From Myxococcales bacterium (GTDB taxonomy: Bacteria > Myxococcota > Myxococcia > Myxococcales > JAKAPL01), in the NCBI GenBank assembly GCA_021783235.1, contig JAJXUD010000001.1:1-64000 (forward strand): a DNA stretch of 64,000 nucleotides, written 5' to 3'. Shown one piece after another: positions 8,483-17,453 of this stretch; within the stretch, counting starts at the first letter, position 1; every line of letters starts with the position of its first letter. Position numbers and translations under genes: made by a program. The notes beneath the pieces were generated by a model. That model made no database searches. It worked only from the letters and a program-made list of their open reading frames with translations, and was not told the DNA's origin.

Positions 8483-8543
8483 GCTCAATCAAATCAGGCG
8501 GTTGGGACCCACTTGCAATTGGGCCGGCGCCGATGTAGGCGCG

Positions 8544-8572
8544 TTGACTTCATCGGAAATTTTTGCTAAGCT
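8544..8572 (+). promoter_or_regulatory. Putative sigma-70 promoter of carD
   Basis: TTGACT at 8544-8549 and TAAGCT at 8567-8572 are separated by 17 bp in an AT-rich pocket. The -10 match is weak except at the key first, second and sixth positions. Predicted transcription would start near 8579, giving a leader of about 29 nt with AGGAGG at 8598-8603. Confidence 0.5.
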
Positions 8573-8607
8573 CGCGCGGTTTTTTCGAAGACCGACCAGG
8601 AGGTCTC

Positions 8608-9150
8608 ATGCCGAGCCAGCAGATCGCGCCGAAGCCGCTCCCGACGAAGCCGCTCTCGCCGCAGAAGCAGTTCAAGATCGGCGACAAGGCCGTCTACCCA
8701 GGGCACGGCGTCGGCGAGCTGACCGGGATCGTCCACGAGGACATCGCCGGGCAGCGGCAGTCGTTCTACGAGCTCAAGATGCTCGACAACGGCCTCAAGA
8801 TCAAGATCCCGATCAACAAGGTCGGCAGCGTCGGGCTGCGCGACATCATCCAGGAGAAGGAGGTCCGGCAGGTCTACTCCATCCTCAAGGAGAAGGACAT
8901 CGCCGTCGACTCGACGACCTGGAACCGCCGCTACCGGGAGTACATGGAGAAGATCAAGACCGGGTCGGTCTTCGAGATCGCCGCCGTGCTGCGCGACCTC
9001 TACCTCCTCAAGTTCGACAAGGACCTCTCCTTCGGCGAGCGGAAGATGCTCGACACGGCGCGGTCGCTCCTCATCAAGGAGCTCTCGCTCGCGAAGAACT
9101 GCGACGAGGAGGAGATCGAGGGCGATCTCCGCGCCATCTTCAACTGCTAG
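8608..9150 (+). CDS. CarD/CdnL family transcription regulator
   Basis: The 180-residue protein has the RNA-polymerase-interacting domain near its start ([20 protein letters not shown]) followed by an all-helical DNA-binding C-terminal half. CarD/CdnL proteins bind the RNAP beta subunit and stabilise open complexes, notably at rRNA promoters, and are essential in myxobacteria. The start is ATG 8608, directly after the strong AGGAGG; an in-frame ATG-free extension upstream to 8563 lacks such a site. It is followed 16 nt later by ispDF, a neighbourhood common in this group. Confidence 0.93.
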   Translation: MPSQQIAPKPLPTKPLSPQKQFKIGDKAVYPGHGVGELTGIVHEDIAGQRQSFYELKMLDNGLKIKIPINKVGSVGLRDIIQEKEVRQVYSILKEKDIAVDSTTWNRRYREYMEKIKTGSVFEIAAVLRDLYLLKFDKDLSFGERKMLDTARSLLIKELSLAKNCDEEEIEGDLRAIFNC

Positions 9151-9166
9151 TCGCCGCTTCGAGATC

Positions 9167-10315
9167 ATGGAGCCCGAGGCCCCGAGCGCCGGCACGATCG
9201 TCACCGCCGGCGGCCGGGGCCTCCGCTTTGGAGGGCTGAAGCAGTTCTCCGCGCTCGACGGCCATCCCGTCGTGGTCCACTCGCTCCGCGCGGCGGCCAC
9301 GCTCGGCGGGCCGCTCGTCCTCGTCGTTCCGTTGGGCGAGGAGGCGAGGGCGGACGAGATGCTCTCGCGGGCGGGCCTCGACGTCCGCGTGGTCACGGGG
9401 GGCGCGAGCCGCGCGCTCTCGGTCCGCGCCGGACTGTCGGCCCTGCCGGCCGACATCGACATCGTCGTCGTCCACGACGGCGTCCGCCCCTGGGCCTCGC
9501 CGGAGCTCTTCCGCCGCGTGGCGCGCGCCGCCGCCGAGGTCGGCGCCGCGGTGCCGGGGCTGCCCATCTCGGAGACGGTCAAGCGGGTCGACGGCGAGGC
9601 GGTGATCGAGACGCTCGATCGGGCGCCGCTCCGCGCGATCCAGACGCCCCAGGCCTTCCGGGCCGACTGGCTGCGCGCCGCCTTCGAGCGCGGCGGCGAA
9701 GCGGTCTCGACGGCGACGGACGAGGCGACGCTGATCGAACGACTCGGCTTTCCCGTGGCGCTCGTCGAAGGGGAGGCGCGGAACGTCAAGATCACGCGGC
9801 CCGAGGATCTCGCGCAGGAGGCTCGGCGCGCCCCCCGGGCGCCCCGGATCGGCCTCGGCTACGACGTCCACCGCTTCGCCCCCGGACGGCGACTGGTCCT
9901 CGGGGGCGTCGAGTTTCCGGGGGACGGGCTGCTCGGCCACTCGGACGCCGACGCGGTCGCTCACGCCGTGACCGACGCGGTGCTCGGCGCCGCTGGCCTC
10001 GGCGACCTCGGGCGCCACTTCCCGGACGACGATCCGGCCTTCGCGGGCGCCGACAGCCTCGGCCTGCTCGCCCATGCCGTGAGGCTCGCCGCCGAGCGGG
10101 GGCTCGCCGTCCAGAACGTCGACCTGACCATCGCGGCTCGGCGCCCCAAGATCGCGCCCCGCGCCGAGGATCTGCGGGCGCGGCTCGCCGAGGCGCTTTG
10201 CGTCGCCCCGGCGCAGGTGAACGTCAAGGCGACGACCGGGGAAGGGCTCGGCTTCGTCGGCCGCGAGGAGGGGATCTCGGTCCAGGCGGTCGCGCTCCTC
10301 TGGCCGACCGAGTGA
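9167..10315 (+). CDS. ispDF: Bifunctional IspD-IspF, MEP isoprenoid pathway
   Basis: Residues 1 to about 220 form the CDP-ME synthase ([15 protein letters not shown] nucleotide loop, [17 protein letters not shown]). Residues from about 225 to 382 form MECDP synthase (GLGYDVHRF and [10 protein letters not shown] metal ligands, [16 protein letters not shown]). The fusion performs the third and fifth steps of the MEP route to isopentenyl diphosphate. It lies 16 nt after carD, and its stop overlaps the next GTG. Isoprenoids made here could feed the CrtC-like pathway upstream, though that link is only inferred. Confidence 0.95.
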   Translation: MEPEAPSAGTIVTAGGRGLRFGGLKQFSALDGHPVVVHSLRAAATLGGPLVLVVPLGEEARADEMLSRAGLDVRVVTGGASRALSVRAGLSALPADIDIVVVHDGVRPWASPELFRRVARAAAEVGAAVPGLPISETVKRVDGEAVIETLDRAPLRAIQTPQAFRADWLRAAFERGGEAVSTATDEATLIERLGFPVALVEGEARNVKITRPEDLAQEARRAPRAPRIGLGYDVHRFAPGRRLVLGGVEFPGDGLLGHSDADAVAHAVTDAVLGAAGLGDLGRHFPDDDPAFAGADSLGLLAHAVRLAAERGLAVQNVDLTIAARRPKIAPRAEDLRARLAEALCVAPAQVNVKATTGEGLGFVGREEGISVQAVALLWPTE

Positions 10316-10863
10316 CCGGTCCGCGTCGCCCGGCCGGCTGGCTCGTCCCGGCGCTCTGCCTGCTCTTCGCGGGCGCGCTCCTCTGGGAGGCGCGCGCCGA
10401 CCTCGCCTTCGAGCTCTCGCTCTCGCCCCCGGTCGATCTCGGGTCGGCCGGCCACTACGACCTTCGGGGCGCCAAGGCCGACCGCTTCGCCCGCGTCGTC
10501 GGGACTCCCGGGAGCGCGCGGGTGACCTACCGGCGCGCCCTCCGCGACCGGGAGCTGCGGCCGCTCTTGGGGACGCCGATCGTGCTCGAGCGGCCGGCCG
10601 GCGCCTCCGCCGCCGCTCCCGTCGCGGCCGAAGGGAGGCTGCTCCGGGACGATCGCGCGCCTCGGTACCGCGAGGTCGTGGCCGAGTTCCTCCGGCGGGA
10701 CCAGCTCGCCGCGCCGAGCCGCGAGGCCGGCACCGCGCACGTCTGGATCCTGCTCGACGGCGAGCGCCCCTGGCGACCGAGCCTCGTGCTGCTCTGGGTC
10801 GTGCTGCTTTTCGGCCTGGTCGCGTTCAACGCGGGCTGGCTCGCCCACCGGCTGCTGCGCTGA
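10312..10863 (+). CDS. Two-TM membrane protein of unknown function
   Basis: The 183-residue protein has one hydrophobic segment near the N-terminus ([17 protein letters not shown]) and one near the C-terminus ([20 protein letters not shown]). About 110 soluble residues lie between them, likely extracytoplasmic. No family is recognised. It starts at GTG overlapping the ispDF stop (GTGA), so it is translationally coupled, and it ends upstream of the B12 riboswitch promoter. Confidence 0.7.
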   Translation: MTGPRRPAGWLVPALCLLFAGALLWEARADLAFELSLSPPVDLGSAGHYDLRGAKADRFARVVGTPGSARVTYRRALRDRELRPLLGTPIVLERPAGASAAAPVAAEGRLLRDDRAPRYREVVAEFLRRDQLAAPSREAGTAHVWILLDGERPWRPSLVLLWVVLLFGLVAFNAGWLAHRLLR

Positions 10864-10893
10864 GCGGCGAGGGCACGGCCGGCGGAGCGCCGC

Positions 10894-10922
10894 TTGCCAT
10901 CCGAGCGACGGTCGAGTAAACG
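10894..10922 (+). promoter_or_regulatory. Putative promoter of the cobalamin operon
   Basis: TTGCCA at 10894-10899 and TAAACG at 10917-10922 are 17 bp apart, placing the start of transcription near 10929, just where the conserved riboswitch begins. Confidence 0.45.
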
Positions 10923-10924
10923 AT

Positions 10925-11078
10925 GGCTGCCCGCTGCGGAGGGAAGCCGGTCTAACGCCGGCGCGGTCCCGCCACTGTAGCCGCGGAAGGCCTCAGACGT
11001 CGCCACTCGCGAAGCGCGGGGAAGGCGGAGGCCGCCGAGGAAACCCCTCGGCCGCGGGAGCCAGGATATCTCCGCGGG
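10925..11078 (+). ncRNA. Cobalamin (adenosylcobalamin) riboswitch
   Basis: The leader contains the conserved core GGGAAGCCGGT, the complementary CCGGCGCGGTCCCGCCACTGT, and the 3' B12 box AGCCAGGATATC at 11060-11070. A GC-rich variable arm lies between them. Order and spacing match the cobalamin riboswitch class. The following genes are a complete B12 uptake operon, so ligand binding should shut expression off. A GC-rich helix around the btuB start (11070-11140) could mask translation initiation. Confidence 0.92.
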
Positions 11079-11142
11079 GTCGCCGGCGCGATGGTCGCGC
11101 CGCCGTCGCTTCGCCTCTCCGCGTGAGGGGGGCCGAGGCCGC

Positions 11143-13074
11143 ATGGTCCGCCGTCTCGCCATCTCGATCGCGCTGGCCCTCTGGCGAATGCCCGATCGGG
11201 CGCTCGCCGAGGCGCCTTCCCAGAGCGCGACCGAGCTTCCTCCCGTCGACGTCCCGACCTCCGAGAGCCCCGAGCTGCCGCGGGACGAGCGGGATCCGAC
11301 CGCGCTCACGACGGAGATCCGCGCGAAGGACTACGCGGGCGAGGAGCGCTCGGTCGCGGAGCTCGTCGCCTCCGCTCCCGGCGCGACGATCCACCGGCTC
11401 GGGGACTTCGGCCAGCTCGCCACGGTGACGCTGCGCGGCTCCTCGGCCGATCAGATCATCGTCCTGCTCGACGGGGTGCCGCTCACCAGCGCGGCCGGGG
11501 GCACGGTCGACCTCTCCACCATTCCGCCCGAGCTGATCGACCGGATCGAGGTCCTGCGCGGCGACGCCGGTGCGCGCTACGGCGCGGGGGCGCTCGGCGG
11601 CGTCATCAACATCGTGACTCGCCGCCCCAGCGAGACCGTCTCGGCGGCGACGGTCGGCGCCGGCGAGTGGAACACCGAGGACGTGAGCGCGGCGGGCGCG
11701 CTCGCGGGGGCTTCGGGGGGAGCGGCGCTCGCCGCCTCGTTCTTTCGCTCGGACGGAGACTTCCCCTACCGCTGGAACCCGACCAGCGAGCTGGCCGGAT
11801 CCCCGCTGCTCGGCGCGGTGCGGCGGAACGACTGGAGCGACCTCGCCGGCTCGGTGGGCAGCGGCTCGTGGCGGCTCGGCCGATCGGAGCTCACCGTCGT
11901 CGGCGAGGGAAGCTTCGGGGCGCGCGGCCTCGCCGGGCCGGTCGACGCGCTCACCCCGACGGACCACGAGCAGTTCGGCCGGGCCATCGTTGGGGCCCGG
12001 CTCGACGACCCGCACGCGCTCGGCCCCCTGGATCTCGAGCTGTCGGCCCACGGCCGGCTCGACTCGCTCGACGTGACGCTCGCGCCCGAGGGACCGCTCC
12101 CGCAGACCGATCTCGAGGGGGGCGGGTCGGCCTCGCTCGCCTGGGCCATCGGCCCAGAGCTCTGGCGGGCCGAGGCCGGGGCGGGCCGCGAGACGTTGCA
12201 GGCCGCGGACGAAGGCAACCCCGCTCGGAACGAGCTCTTCGCGTCGCTCTCCGACGAGATCACGCTGCTCCGCGAGCGGCTGCTCGTCGTGCCCGCGATC
12301 CGCTGGGACGCGCAGGGGCCGTTCGAGGGGGTGAGCCCGAAGCTCGGCGCCTCGTTCAGCCCCTGGGCGCCGCTCGAGCTGAGGGCCAACGTGGGCGAGA
12401 GCTTCCGCGCGCCGACCTTCGGCGAGCTCTACCTGCAGCAGGGGCTCGTCGCGCCGAACCCTTCGCTCCTCCCCGAGCGTGGGGAGAGCGCCGACCTCGG
12501 CGTCGCCTTCTCCGAAGGCCCCGCGCTCGCTTCGCTGACCGCCTTCGCCTCGTCCTACCAGGATCTGATCGTCTACGAGGTCTACCCCCCGTTCGCGGTC
12601 AAGCCGTTCAACATCGGGCGCGCCTGGATCGAGGGGCTCGAGGCTTCGCTGTCGGTGCGGCCGGCGGCCTCGCTCACGCTCGAAGCCGTCTACACCTACC
12701 TGCTCACCTGGGACGACGACCCGCAGTCGCCCACCTACGGCTATCCGCTCCCCTATCGGCCGCCCCACCACGCCCACGGCCGCGCGGTCTGGCAGCCGGG
12801 TCGCTTCCTCGCGACGCTCGAGGCCGACTGGGCGACGCCGCAGGCGCTGAACGCGGCGGGCTCGCTGACGTTGCCGGGCCACTTCATCGTCGACGCGGGC
12901 GCCGGGATCCGCGTCCTGGATCGGCCGGAGCTCTGGCTCACGGCCGAGGCGAAGAACCTCACCGACGACCAGGCGCCCGACCTCTACGGCTACCCGCTTC
13001 CCGGCACCTCCTTCTTCCTCACCCTGCGGGGCTCGTTCGACCCGCAGTCCAACCCCCGGAGCCACGACCGATGA
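11143..13074 (+). CDS. btuB: TonB-dependent cobalamin receptor BtuB
   Basis: The 643-residue outer-membrane protein has a short signal peptide and a plug domain at about 45-165 (VTLRGSSADQIIVLLDGVPL, IPPELIDRIEVLRGDAGARYGAGALGGVINIVTR). A 22-strand barrel follows, ending in an aromatic-terminated strand (FFLTLRGSF). Length is near E. coli BtuB. The riboswitch upstream and btuF-btuC-btuD downstream make cobalamin the assured substrate. Energy would come from the tonB-like gene at the operon end. The stop overlaps the next ATG (ATGA). Confidence 0.93.
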   Translation: MVRRLAISIALALWRMPDRALAEAPSQSATELPPVDVPTSESPELPRDERDPTALTTEIRAKDYAGEERSVAELVASAPGATIHRLGDFGQLATVTLRGSSADQIIVLLDGVPLTSAAGGTVDLSTIPPELIDRIEVLRGDAGARYGAGALGGVINIVTRRPSETVSAATVGAGEWNTEDVSAAGALAGASGGAALAASFFRSDGDFPYRWNPTSELAGSPLLGAVRRNDWSDLAGSVGSGSWRLGRSELTVVGEGSFGARGLAGPVDALTPTDHEQFGRAIVGARLDDPHALGPLDLELSAHGRLDSLDVTLAPEGPLPQTDLEGGGSASLAWAIGPELWRAEAGAGRETLQAADEGNPARNELFASLSDEITLLRERLLVVPAIRWDAQGPFEGVSPKLGASFSPWAPLELRANVGESFRAPTFGELYLQQGLVAPNPSLLPERGESADLGVAFSEGPALASLTAFASSYQDLIVYEVYPPFAVKPFNIGRAWIEGLEASLSVRPAASLTLEAVYTYLLTWDDDPQSPTYGYPLPYRPPHHAHGRAVWQPGRFLATLEADWATPQALNAAGSLTLPGHFIVDAGAGIRVLDRPELWLTAEAKNLTDDQAPDLYGYPLPGTSFFLTLRGSFDPQSNPRSHDR

Positions 13075-14840
13075 GACGTCTCCCGCTGCTGCTCTCCCTC
13101 GGAGTCCTGCTGCTTTCCACGGCGTGCCCGCCGAAGCCGGGGGCCGTCTGCCAGAGTCCCAAGACGAGCTGCGGCTCGGAGTGCGTCGACGAGACCACGG
13201 ACCCGCGCAACTGCGGCGGCTGCGGCCAGGCCTGCGCCTCGGGCCAGAGCTGCGTCGCCGGCGCCTGCTCCTGCGGCGCGACCGACGTCGCCTGCGGGAG
13301 CCTCTGCGTCGATCCGAAGGCGGACCCCACGAACTGCGGCGGCTGCGGCCAGGCGTGCCTCTCCGGGGCCTACTGCGACGGCGGGAGCTGCGCCTGCGAG
13401 ACCGGCGCCTCCTGCGACGGTCGCTGCGTCGATCTCCAGTCCGACCACGACAACTGCGGGAGCTGCGGCTCGCCCTGCGGCGCCTCCGACGTCTGCTTCG
13501 GCGGCCATTGCCAGGCGGCCTGCCCGGCGGACGGTGGCGCGGCCGGAACGATCCAGGACTGCGGCGGATCGTGCGTCGACACCTCGAGCGCCCCCCTGAA
13601 CTGCGGCGGCTGCGGGAAGGCGTGCGGGGCGGGGCAGATCTGCAGCGCGGGGAGCTGCGGCTGCGGTGCGGGCCTCGGCGCCTGCGGTCCCGACGGCGGC
13701 TGCGTCGACGTGACCTCGAACCCGCAGAACTGCGGCGCCTGCGGCTCGGCCTGCCCCTCGTTCGAGAGCTGCAGCGCGGGCCACTGCGTCGGAGGCCCGG
13801 CGCTCTTCGCGGCCTGCTACCACTCGGGGCTCCTCGTGCCGCTGGCCGCGGACGGCGGCGCGCCGCTGGCCCCCTGGCCCGTGGTCGCCCCCTCTCCCGT
13901 CGACGGCGGCCTCCCGGTGCCTGCGAACCCCATCTCCCTCGTCTTCACCGATCCGAAGACGCTCTGGCTGCTCGACTCGGGCAACGGCCAGGTCGACGTG
14001 CTGGACCTGACCACCTGGCCGCCCACCCCGAAGGTCTCCATCGGCACGGGGGGGCCGGACTACCCGAATCAGATCCTGCTCTGCGGAGGCAAGGTGGTGG
14101 TCGTCGTCTCGGGCAACGACAGCATCGAGACCATCGACCCCGCGACCTACGCGGTCGGGGCCATCTCTTTCGGGACGCCGAGCGCCAGCACGAATCCCTA
14201 CCTCGCGGCCTGTGACGGCGCCCACACGCTCTACGTGACCGACTCCTCGGCGCAGGTCGTGCACGCCGTCGACCTCTCGACGGGCACGGTCACCGCGACC
14301 CTCGCCGTCCCCGACGGCGGGCCCGGGGTCTCGCCCGATCCGTCGGGCATCGGGGTGGCGGCGGCCCCCGGCGGCCCGGAGGTGCTCGTGACCCTCGAGT
14401 ACCTCGCGAACTACTGCCCCTCGGGCGCGCCGGCGGACGTGCTCGTGCTGCCGCCCTCCCTGGGCTCCGTCGCGGCCACGATCGACCCCGGCGCGAGCTG
14501 CGTGAACGCGGGCTTCCTCTCGGTCTCCCCGGGCGGTGGACTCGCCGTCGAGTCCTGCGGCGGCTACTACGGCTCCTGCACGGGCGGCAACGGCACGGGT
14601 ACCCTCGCGCTCATCGACGTCGCCACGGGGCTCGTGAGCGGGCTCGTCACCGTGCCGCTCGGCGCCCCCTCCGTCAGCGCCTTCCTCGGAGACGGGCGAA
14701 TCGCGGTCGCCGACAGCGCCAGCGGTTCGGTGGCGCTCCTCGAGCCCGACGGCGGCGGCGTCTCCGCCGTCGCCGCCTGCCCGGCGGGGCCCGACGGCGG
14801 GCCGGGCGAATTCGTGGGGGCGGTGGTCGCGGGCCCGTGA
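13071..14840 (+). CDS. Cys-rich beta-propeller lipoprotein in the B12 operon (BtuG-like analogue)
   Basis: The 589-residue protein has a lipobox (LLSTAC, Cys19). Residues about 25-245 hold six or so Cys-rich modules with the pattern CVD...NCGGCGxxC. Residues about 250-589 read as a beta-propeller of YncE type (repeats such as LWLLDSGNGQVDVLDL, TLYVTDSSAQVVHAVDLSTG, GTLALIDVATG). Bacteroides BtuG is a surface beta-propeller lipoprotein that sits on BtuB and captures B12. This gene occupies the same operon position with no detectable need for another function. BtuG equivalence is inference; the Cys-rich stalk would be new. Confidence 0.8.
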   Translation: MRRLPLLLSLGVLLLSTACPPKPGAVCQSPKTSCGSECVDETTDPRNCGGCGQACASGQSCVAGACSCGATDVACGSLCVDPKADPTNCGGCGQACLSGAYCDGGSCACETGASCDGRCVDLQSDHDNCGSCGSPCGASDVCFGGHCQAACPADGGAAGTIQDCGGSCVDTSSAPLNCGGCGKACGAGQICSAGSCGCGAGLGACGPDGGCVDVTSNPQNCGACGSACPSFESCSAGHCVGGPALFAACYHSGLLVPLAADGGAPLAPWPVVAPSPVDGGLPVPANPISLVFTDPKTLWLLDSGNGQVDVLDLTTWPPTPKVSIGTGGPDYPNQILLCGGKVVVVVSGNDSIETIDPATYAVGAISFGTPSASTNPYLAACDGAHTLYVTDSSAQVVHAVDLSTGTVTATLAVPDGGPGVSPDPSGIGVAAAPGGPEVLVTLEYLANYCPSGAPADVLVLPPSLGSVAATIDPGASCVNAGFLSVSPGGGLAVESCGGYYGSCTGGNGTGTLALIDVATGLVSGLVTVPLGAPSVSAFLGDGRIAVADSASGSVALLEPDGGGVSAVAACPAGPDGGPGEFVGAVVAGP

Positions 14841-15595
14841 TCGCCGCGGCAGCGCTCGCGCTCTCCCTCGCCGCGCCGACGCGCGTCGTCTCGATGGCTC
14901 CTTGCCTGACGGACGACGTGCTCGCGCTCGGCGAGGGGAAGCGGCTCGTCGCGGTCAGCCGCTTCGACGACGAGCCGGAGCTCGGCCGCCTGCCTCGCGT
15001 GGGCGGCTACCTCGACCCAGACGTCGAGGCGGTGGTGCGCGCGCGCCCGGACCTCGTCCTCTCCCTCGACGGCGAGGCCGAGCGGCCCGTGCTCGCGGCG
15101 CTCCGGCGGGTCGGGCTCACGGTCGTGGCGCTCCGCAGCGACACGCTGCCCGAGATCCTGGACGACGTCGTCGCGGTCGCCGAGGCGCTCGGCGAGCGGC
15201 AGCGGGGCGAGCGGCTGCGGGGCGAGCTCGAGCGGGAGCTCGCGGCGGCCGCGAAGGCTGGAGCCCGGCGGCGGACCGTGATCGCGGTCGACTACCGGCC
15301 GCTCGTCGTGGCGGGGCGCGGCTCGTACCTCGAGCAGCTCCTCGAGGCGGTCGGATCGGCGAACGCGGTCGCCTCGCCGCTCGCCTGGCCGACCTTCAGC
15401 GCCGAGGCGTTCGCCGCCCAGCCGCCCGAGGTCTGGATCGACGGCGGACCTCCCGGCGAGCCCGAAGGGGAGAAGCTGCTCGGGCTCCTCCGCTCCGAAG
15501 GGACGAGGGTCGTGCGGCTGCCGAACGCCGACCTCTTCCGGGCGAGTCCTCGGGCCGTGGCGGCGGCCCGCGAGCTGGCGGCCGCGCTCCGGTGA
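14837..15595 (+). CDS. btuF: Cobalamin ABC transporter substrate-binding protein
   Basis: The 252-residue protein has a very short hydrophobic N-terminus, then RVVSMAPCLTDDVLALG, the typical start of class III periplasmic binding proteins. YLDPDVEAVVRARPDLVLSL and SYLEQLLEAVGSANAV are also family-typical. It binds B12 in the periplasm and delivers it to BtuCD. GTG start overlaps the stop of the propeller lipoprotein. Confidence 0.88.
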   Translation: MIAAAALALSLAAPTRVVSMAPCLTDDVLALGEGKRLVAVSRFDDEPELGRLPRVGGYLDPDVEAVVRARPDLVLSLDGEAERPVLAALRRVGLTVVALRSDTLPEILDDVVAVAEALGERQRGERLRGELERELAAAAKAGARRRTVIAVDYRPLVVAGRGSYLEQLLEAVGSANAVASPLAWPTFSAEAFAAQPPEVWIDGGPPGEPEGEKLLGLLRSEGTRVVRLPNADLFRASPRAVAAARELAAALR

Positions 15596-16683
15596 CGCCG
15601 CTCGACCCGGCGGAGGCCCTGGAGCCCGGCGACGCGGCATGGGAGGGGCGCGCGGCCTCCTTCGGCCGCTACGCTCCCGCGCGGCTCTTGCGGCTCTTGC
15701 TCTGGGGCGCCGCGGGGCTCGCGCTCGCGCTCTTCGCGTCGGCGCTCTTCGGCGGCGTTCCGCTCCGGCTCGGCGATGCGCTCGCGGGCCGAGGTCCCGA
15801 CGGGGCGATCTTCTGGTCGCTCCGGCTGCCGCGGGTCGCGCTCGGCGCGATCGTGGGAGCGGCGCTCTGCGCCTCGGGGGCGGCGCTGCAGGGGCTGCTC
15901 CAGAACCCGCTCGCCGACCCCTTCGTGCTCGGGGTGTCGGGGGGGGCGGCGGCGGGCGGCGCCGTGGCGGTCCTGGCCGTGGATCTGCTCGGGCTCGGAG
16001 AGCGGGGGATCCTCGGCCTCTCGCCCCGGGTCGCGCTCGGCTTCGCGGGGGCGCTCGGATCGGTCGCCGTCGTCCGGGCGCTCGCGAGCCGGAGCGGTCG
16101 CCTCTTCGGCGCCGCGGCCCTCCTCGCGGGCGCGGTGCTCAACGCGCTCGCGGGCGCGCTGGTGCTCCTCGCGGAGCTCGCGCTGGCGCCGGCTCGGGCG
16201 CAGGAGCTGCTCTTCTGGCTCCAGGGCAACCTGGGCTATCCGCCGCCGGCGCTCCTCTGGTTGGCCGGGATCGGCGCGCTGGCGAGCTGCGTCCTGCTCG
16301 CGCTGCTCGCGGGACGGCTCGAGCTGCTCTCGCTCGGCGAGGAGGAGGCGGCCCAGCTCGGGGTCGACGTCCGGGGAACGACGCGCTGGGTGCTCGCCGC
16401 CTGCGCGCTCGGCGTCTCGGCGGCGGTCGCCGTCTCGGGGCTCATCGGCTTCGTCGGCCTCCTCGTGCCCCACCTGCTCCAGATGCGGCTCGGCCCCGAC
16501 CGGCGGCTGGTCGTACCGCTCTCCGCGCTCTGGGGCGCGGCCTTTCTCGTCCTCGCGGATGCGGCGGGGCGGCTCACCTTCCTTCCGCTCGGCTTCGAGC
16601 CTCCGGTGGGCGCCCTGACCGCGCTGCTCGGGGGGCCGCTCTTCCTCTGGATCCTCCGCCGGGAACTCGGGGGCCCCGCGTGA
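15592..16683 (+). CDS. btuC: Cobalamin ABC transporter permease
   Basis: The 363-residue FecCD-family permease has around ten hydrophobic segments. It carries LRLPRVALGAIVGAALCASGAALQ, NPLADPFVLGVSGGAA and GLIGFVGLLVPH, all diagnostic of the family. A charged N-terminal extension of about 30 residues precedes the first membrane segment. GTG start overlaps the btuF stop (GTGA). Confidence 0.92.
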   Translation: MTPLDPAEALEPGDAAWEGRAASFGRYAPARLLRLLLWGAAGLALALFASALFGGVPLRLGDALAGRGPDGAIFWSLRLPRVALGAIVGAALCASGAALQGLLQNPLADPFVLGVSGGAAAGGAVAVLAVDLLGLGERGILGLSPRVALGFAGALGSVAVVRALASRSGRLFGAAALLAGAVLNALAGALVLLAELALAPARAQELLFWLQGNLGYPPPALLWLAGIGALASCVLLALLAGRLELLSLGEEEAAQLGVDVRGTTRWVLAACALGVSAAVAVSGLIGFVGLLVPHLLQMRLGPDRRLVVPLSALWGAAFLVLADAAGRLTFLPLGFEPPVGALTALLGGPLFLWILRRELGGPA

Positions 16684-17453
16684 TCGCACGCCTAGAGCTC
16701 GCGGGCGTCTCGTTCGGTTACGGCCGAGGCCGGTGCCTCCAGGCGATCGACCTGCGGCTCGAGCCCGGCGAGCGGGTGGCGCTCCTCGGGGCCAATGGCG
16801 CCGGAAAGAGCACGCTGCTGCGGCTCGCGGCGGGGCTGCGCCGCCCGTTCCTCGGGGAGGCGTCGATCGAGGGGAGGCCGCTCCGTCAGCTCGGCCCCGC
16901 CGACCTCGCGCGCCGCATCGCCCTCGTGCCCCAGGAGCCGCCGGTCGAGCGGGGGCTGCTCGCCGGAGAGCTAGTTGGCCTCGGCCTCGCCCCGGTCGCC
17001 GGCTCCTGGTCGGACGGCGGCCGGGGAGGGCGGCTCCGGGTGGCTCGGGCGATGGAGCGCTGCGGCGTCCTCGACCTCGCCGGCCGAGCCCTCGCGACGC
17101 TCTCCGGGGGTGAGCTGCGGCGGCTGCTCATCGCGCGGGCGCTCGTCCGCGAGCCGGCGCTGCTCCTCCTCGACGAGCCGCTGGCCTCGCTGGACCTCGG
17201 GGCCCAGGGGCAGATCCTCACCCTGGCGCGCGAGGCCGCGGAGCGCGGCACGGCCCTTCTCTTCGCGCTCCACGATCTCAACGTCGCCGCTCGGGAGTTC
17301 GAGCGTTGCGTCGTGCTCGCGGGCGGGAGGATCGTGGCGGACGGCGCGCCGGCGGAGCTGTTGACGGCCCCGAGCGTCGCGGCCTGGTTCGGGCCGAACG
17401 AGGCCTGTCCGAGCGATCGGGGCCTCTGCTTCTTCCCGAGGGTGGGCCGGTGA
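16680..17453 (+). CDS. btuD: Cobalamin ABC transporter ATPase
   Basis: The 257-residue ATPase has Walker A GANGAGKST (38-46), the Q-loop VPQEP, signature LSGGELRR, Walker B LLLLDEP and H-loop ALHDL. It powers import through BtuC. The C-terminal 20 residues contain two Cys that are not part of the ATPase core. GTG start overlaps the btuC stop. Confidence 0.92.
   Translation: MIARLELAGVSFGYGRGRCLQAIDLRLEPGERVALLGANGAGKSTLLRLAAGLRRPFLGEASIEGRPLRQLGPADLARRIALVPQEPPVERGLLAGELVGLGLAPVAGSWSDGGRGGRLRVARAMERCGVLDLAGRALATLSGGELRRLLIARALVREPALLLLDEPLASLDLGAQGQILTLAREAAERGTALLFALHDLNVAAREFERCVVLAGGRIVADGAPAELLTAPSVAAWFGPNEACPSDRGLCFFPRVGR

Noticed and set aside
8488-8543. Sequence AGGCGGTTG before carD, similar to AGGCGGTTG near the kinase promoter (37595-37605), as a shared operator.
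   Set aside because: The match is only about 9 bp and not palindromic, so it could be chance; no other copies were noted.
11123-11428. A short frame overlapping the btuB start as a leader peptide.
   Set aside because: It is Arg/Ser-rich, has no ribosome site, and the riboswitch already explains control of btuB.
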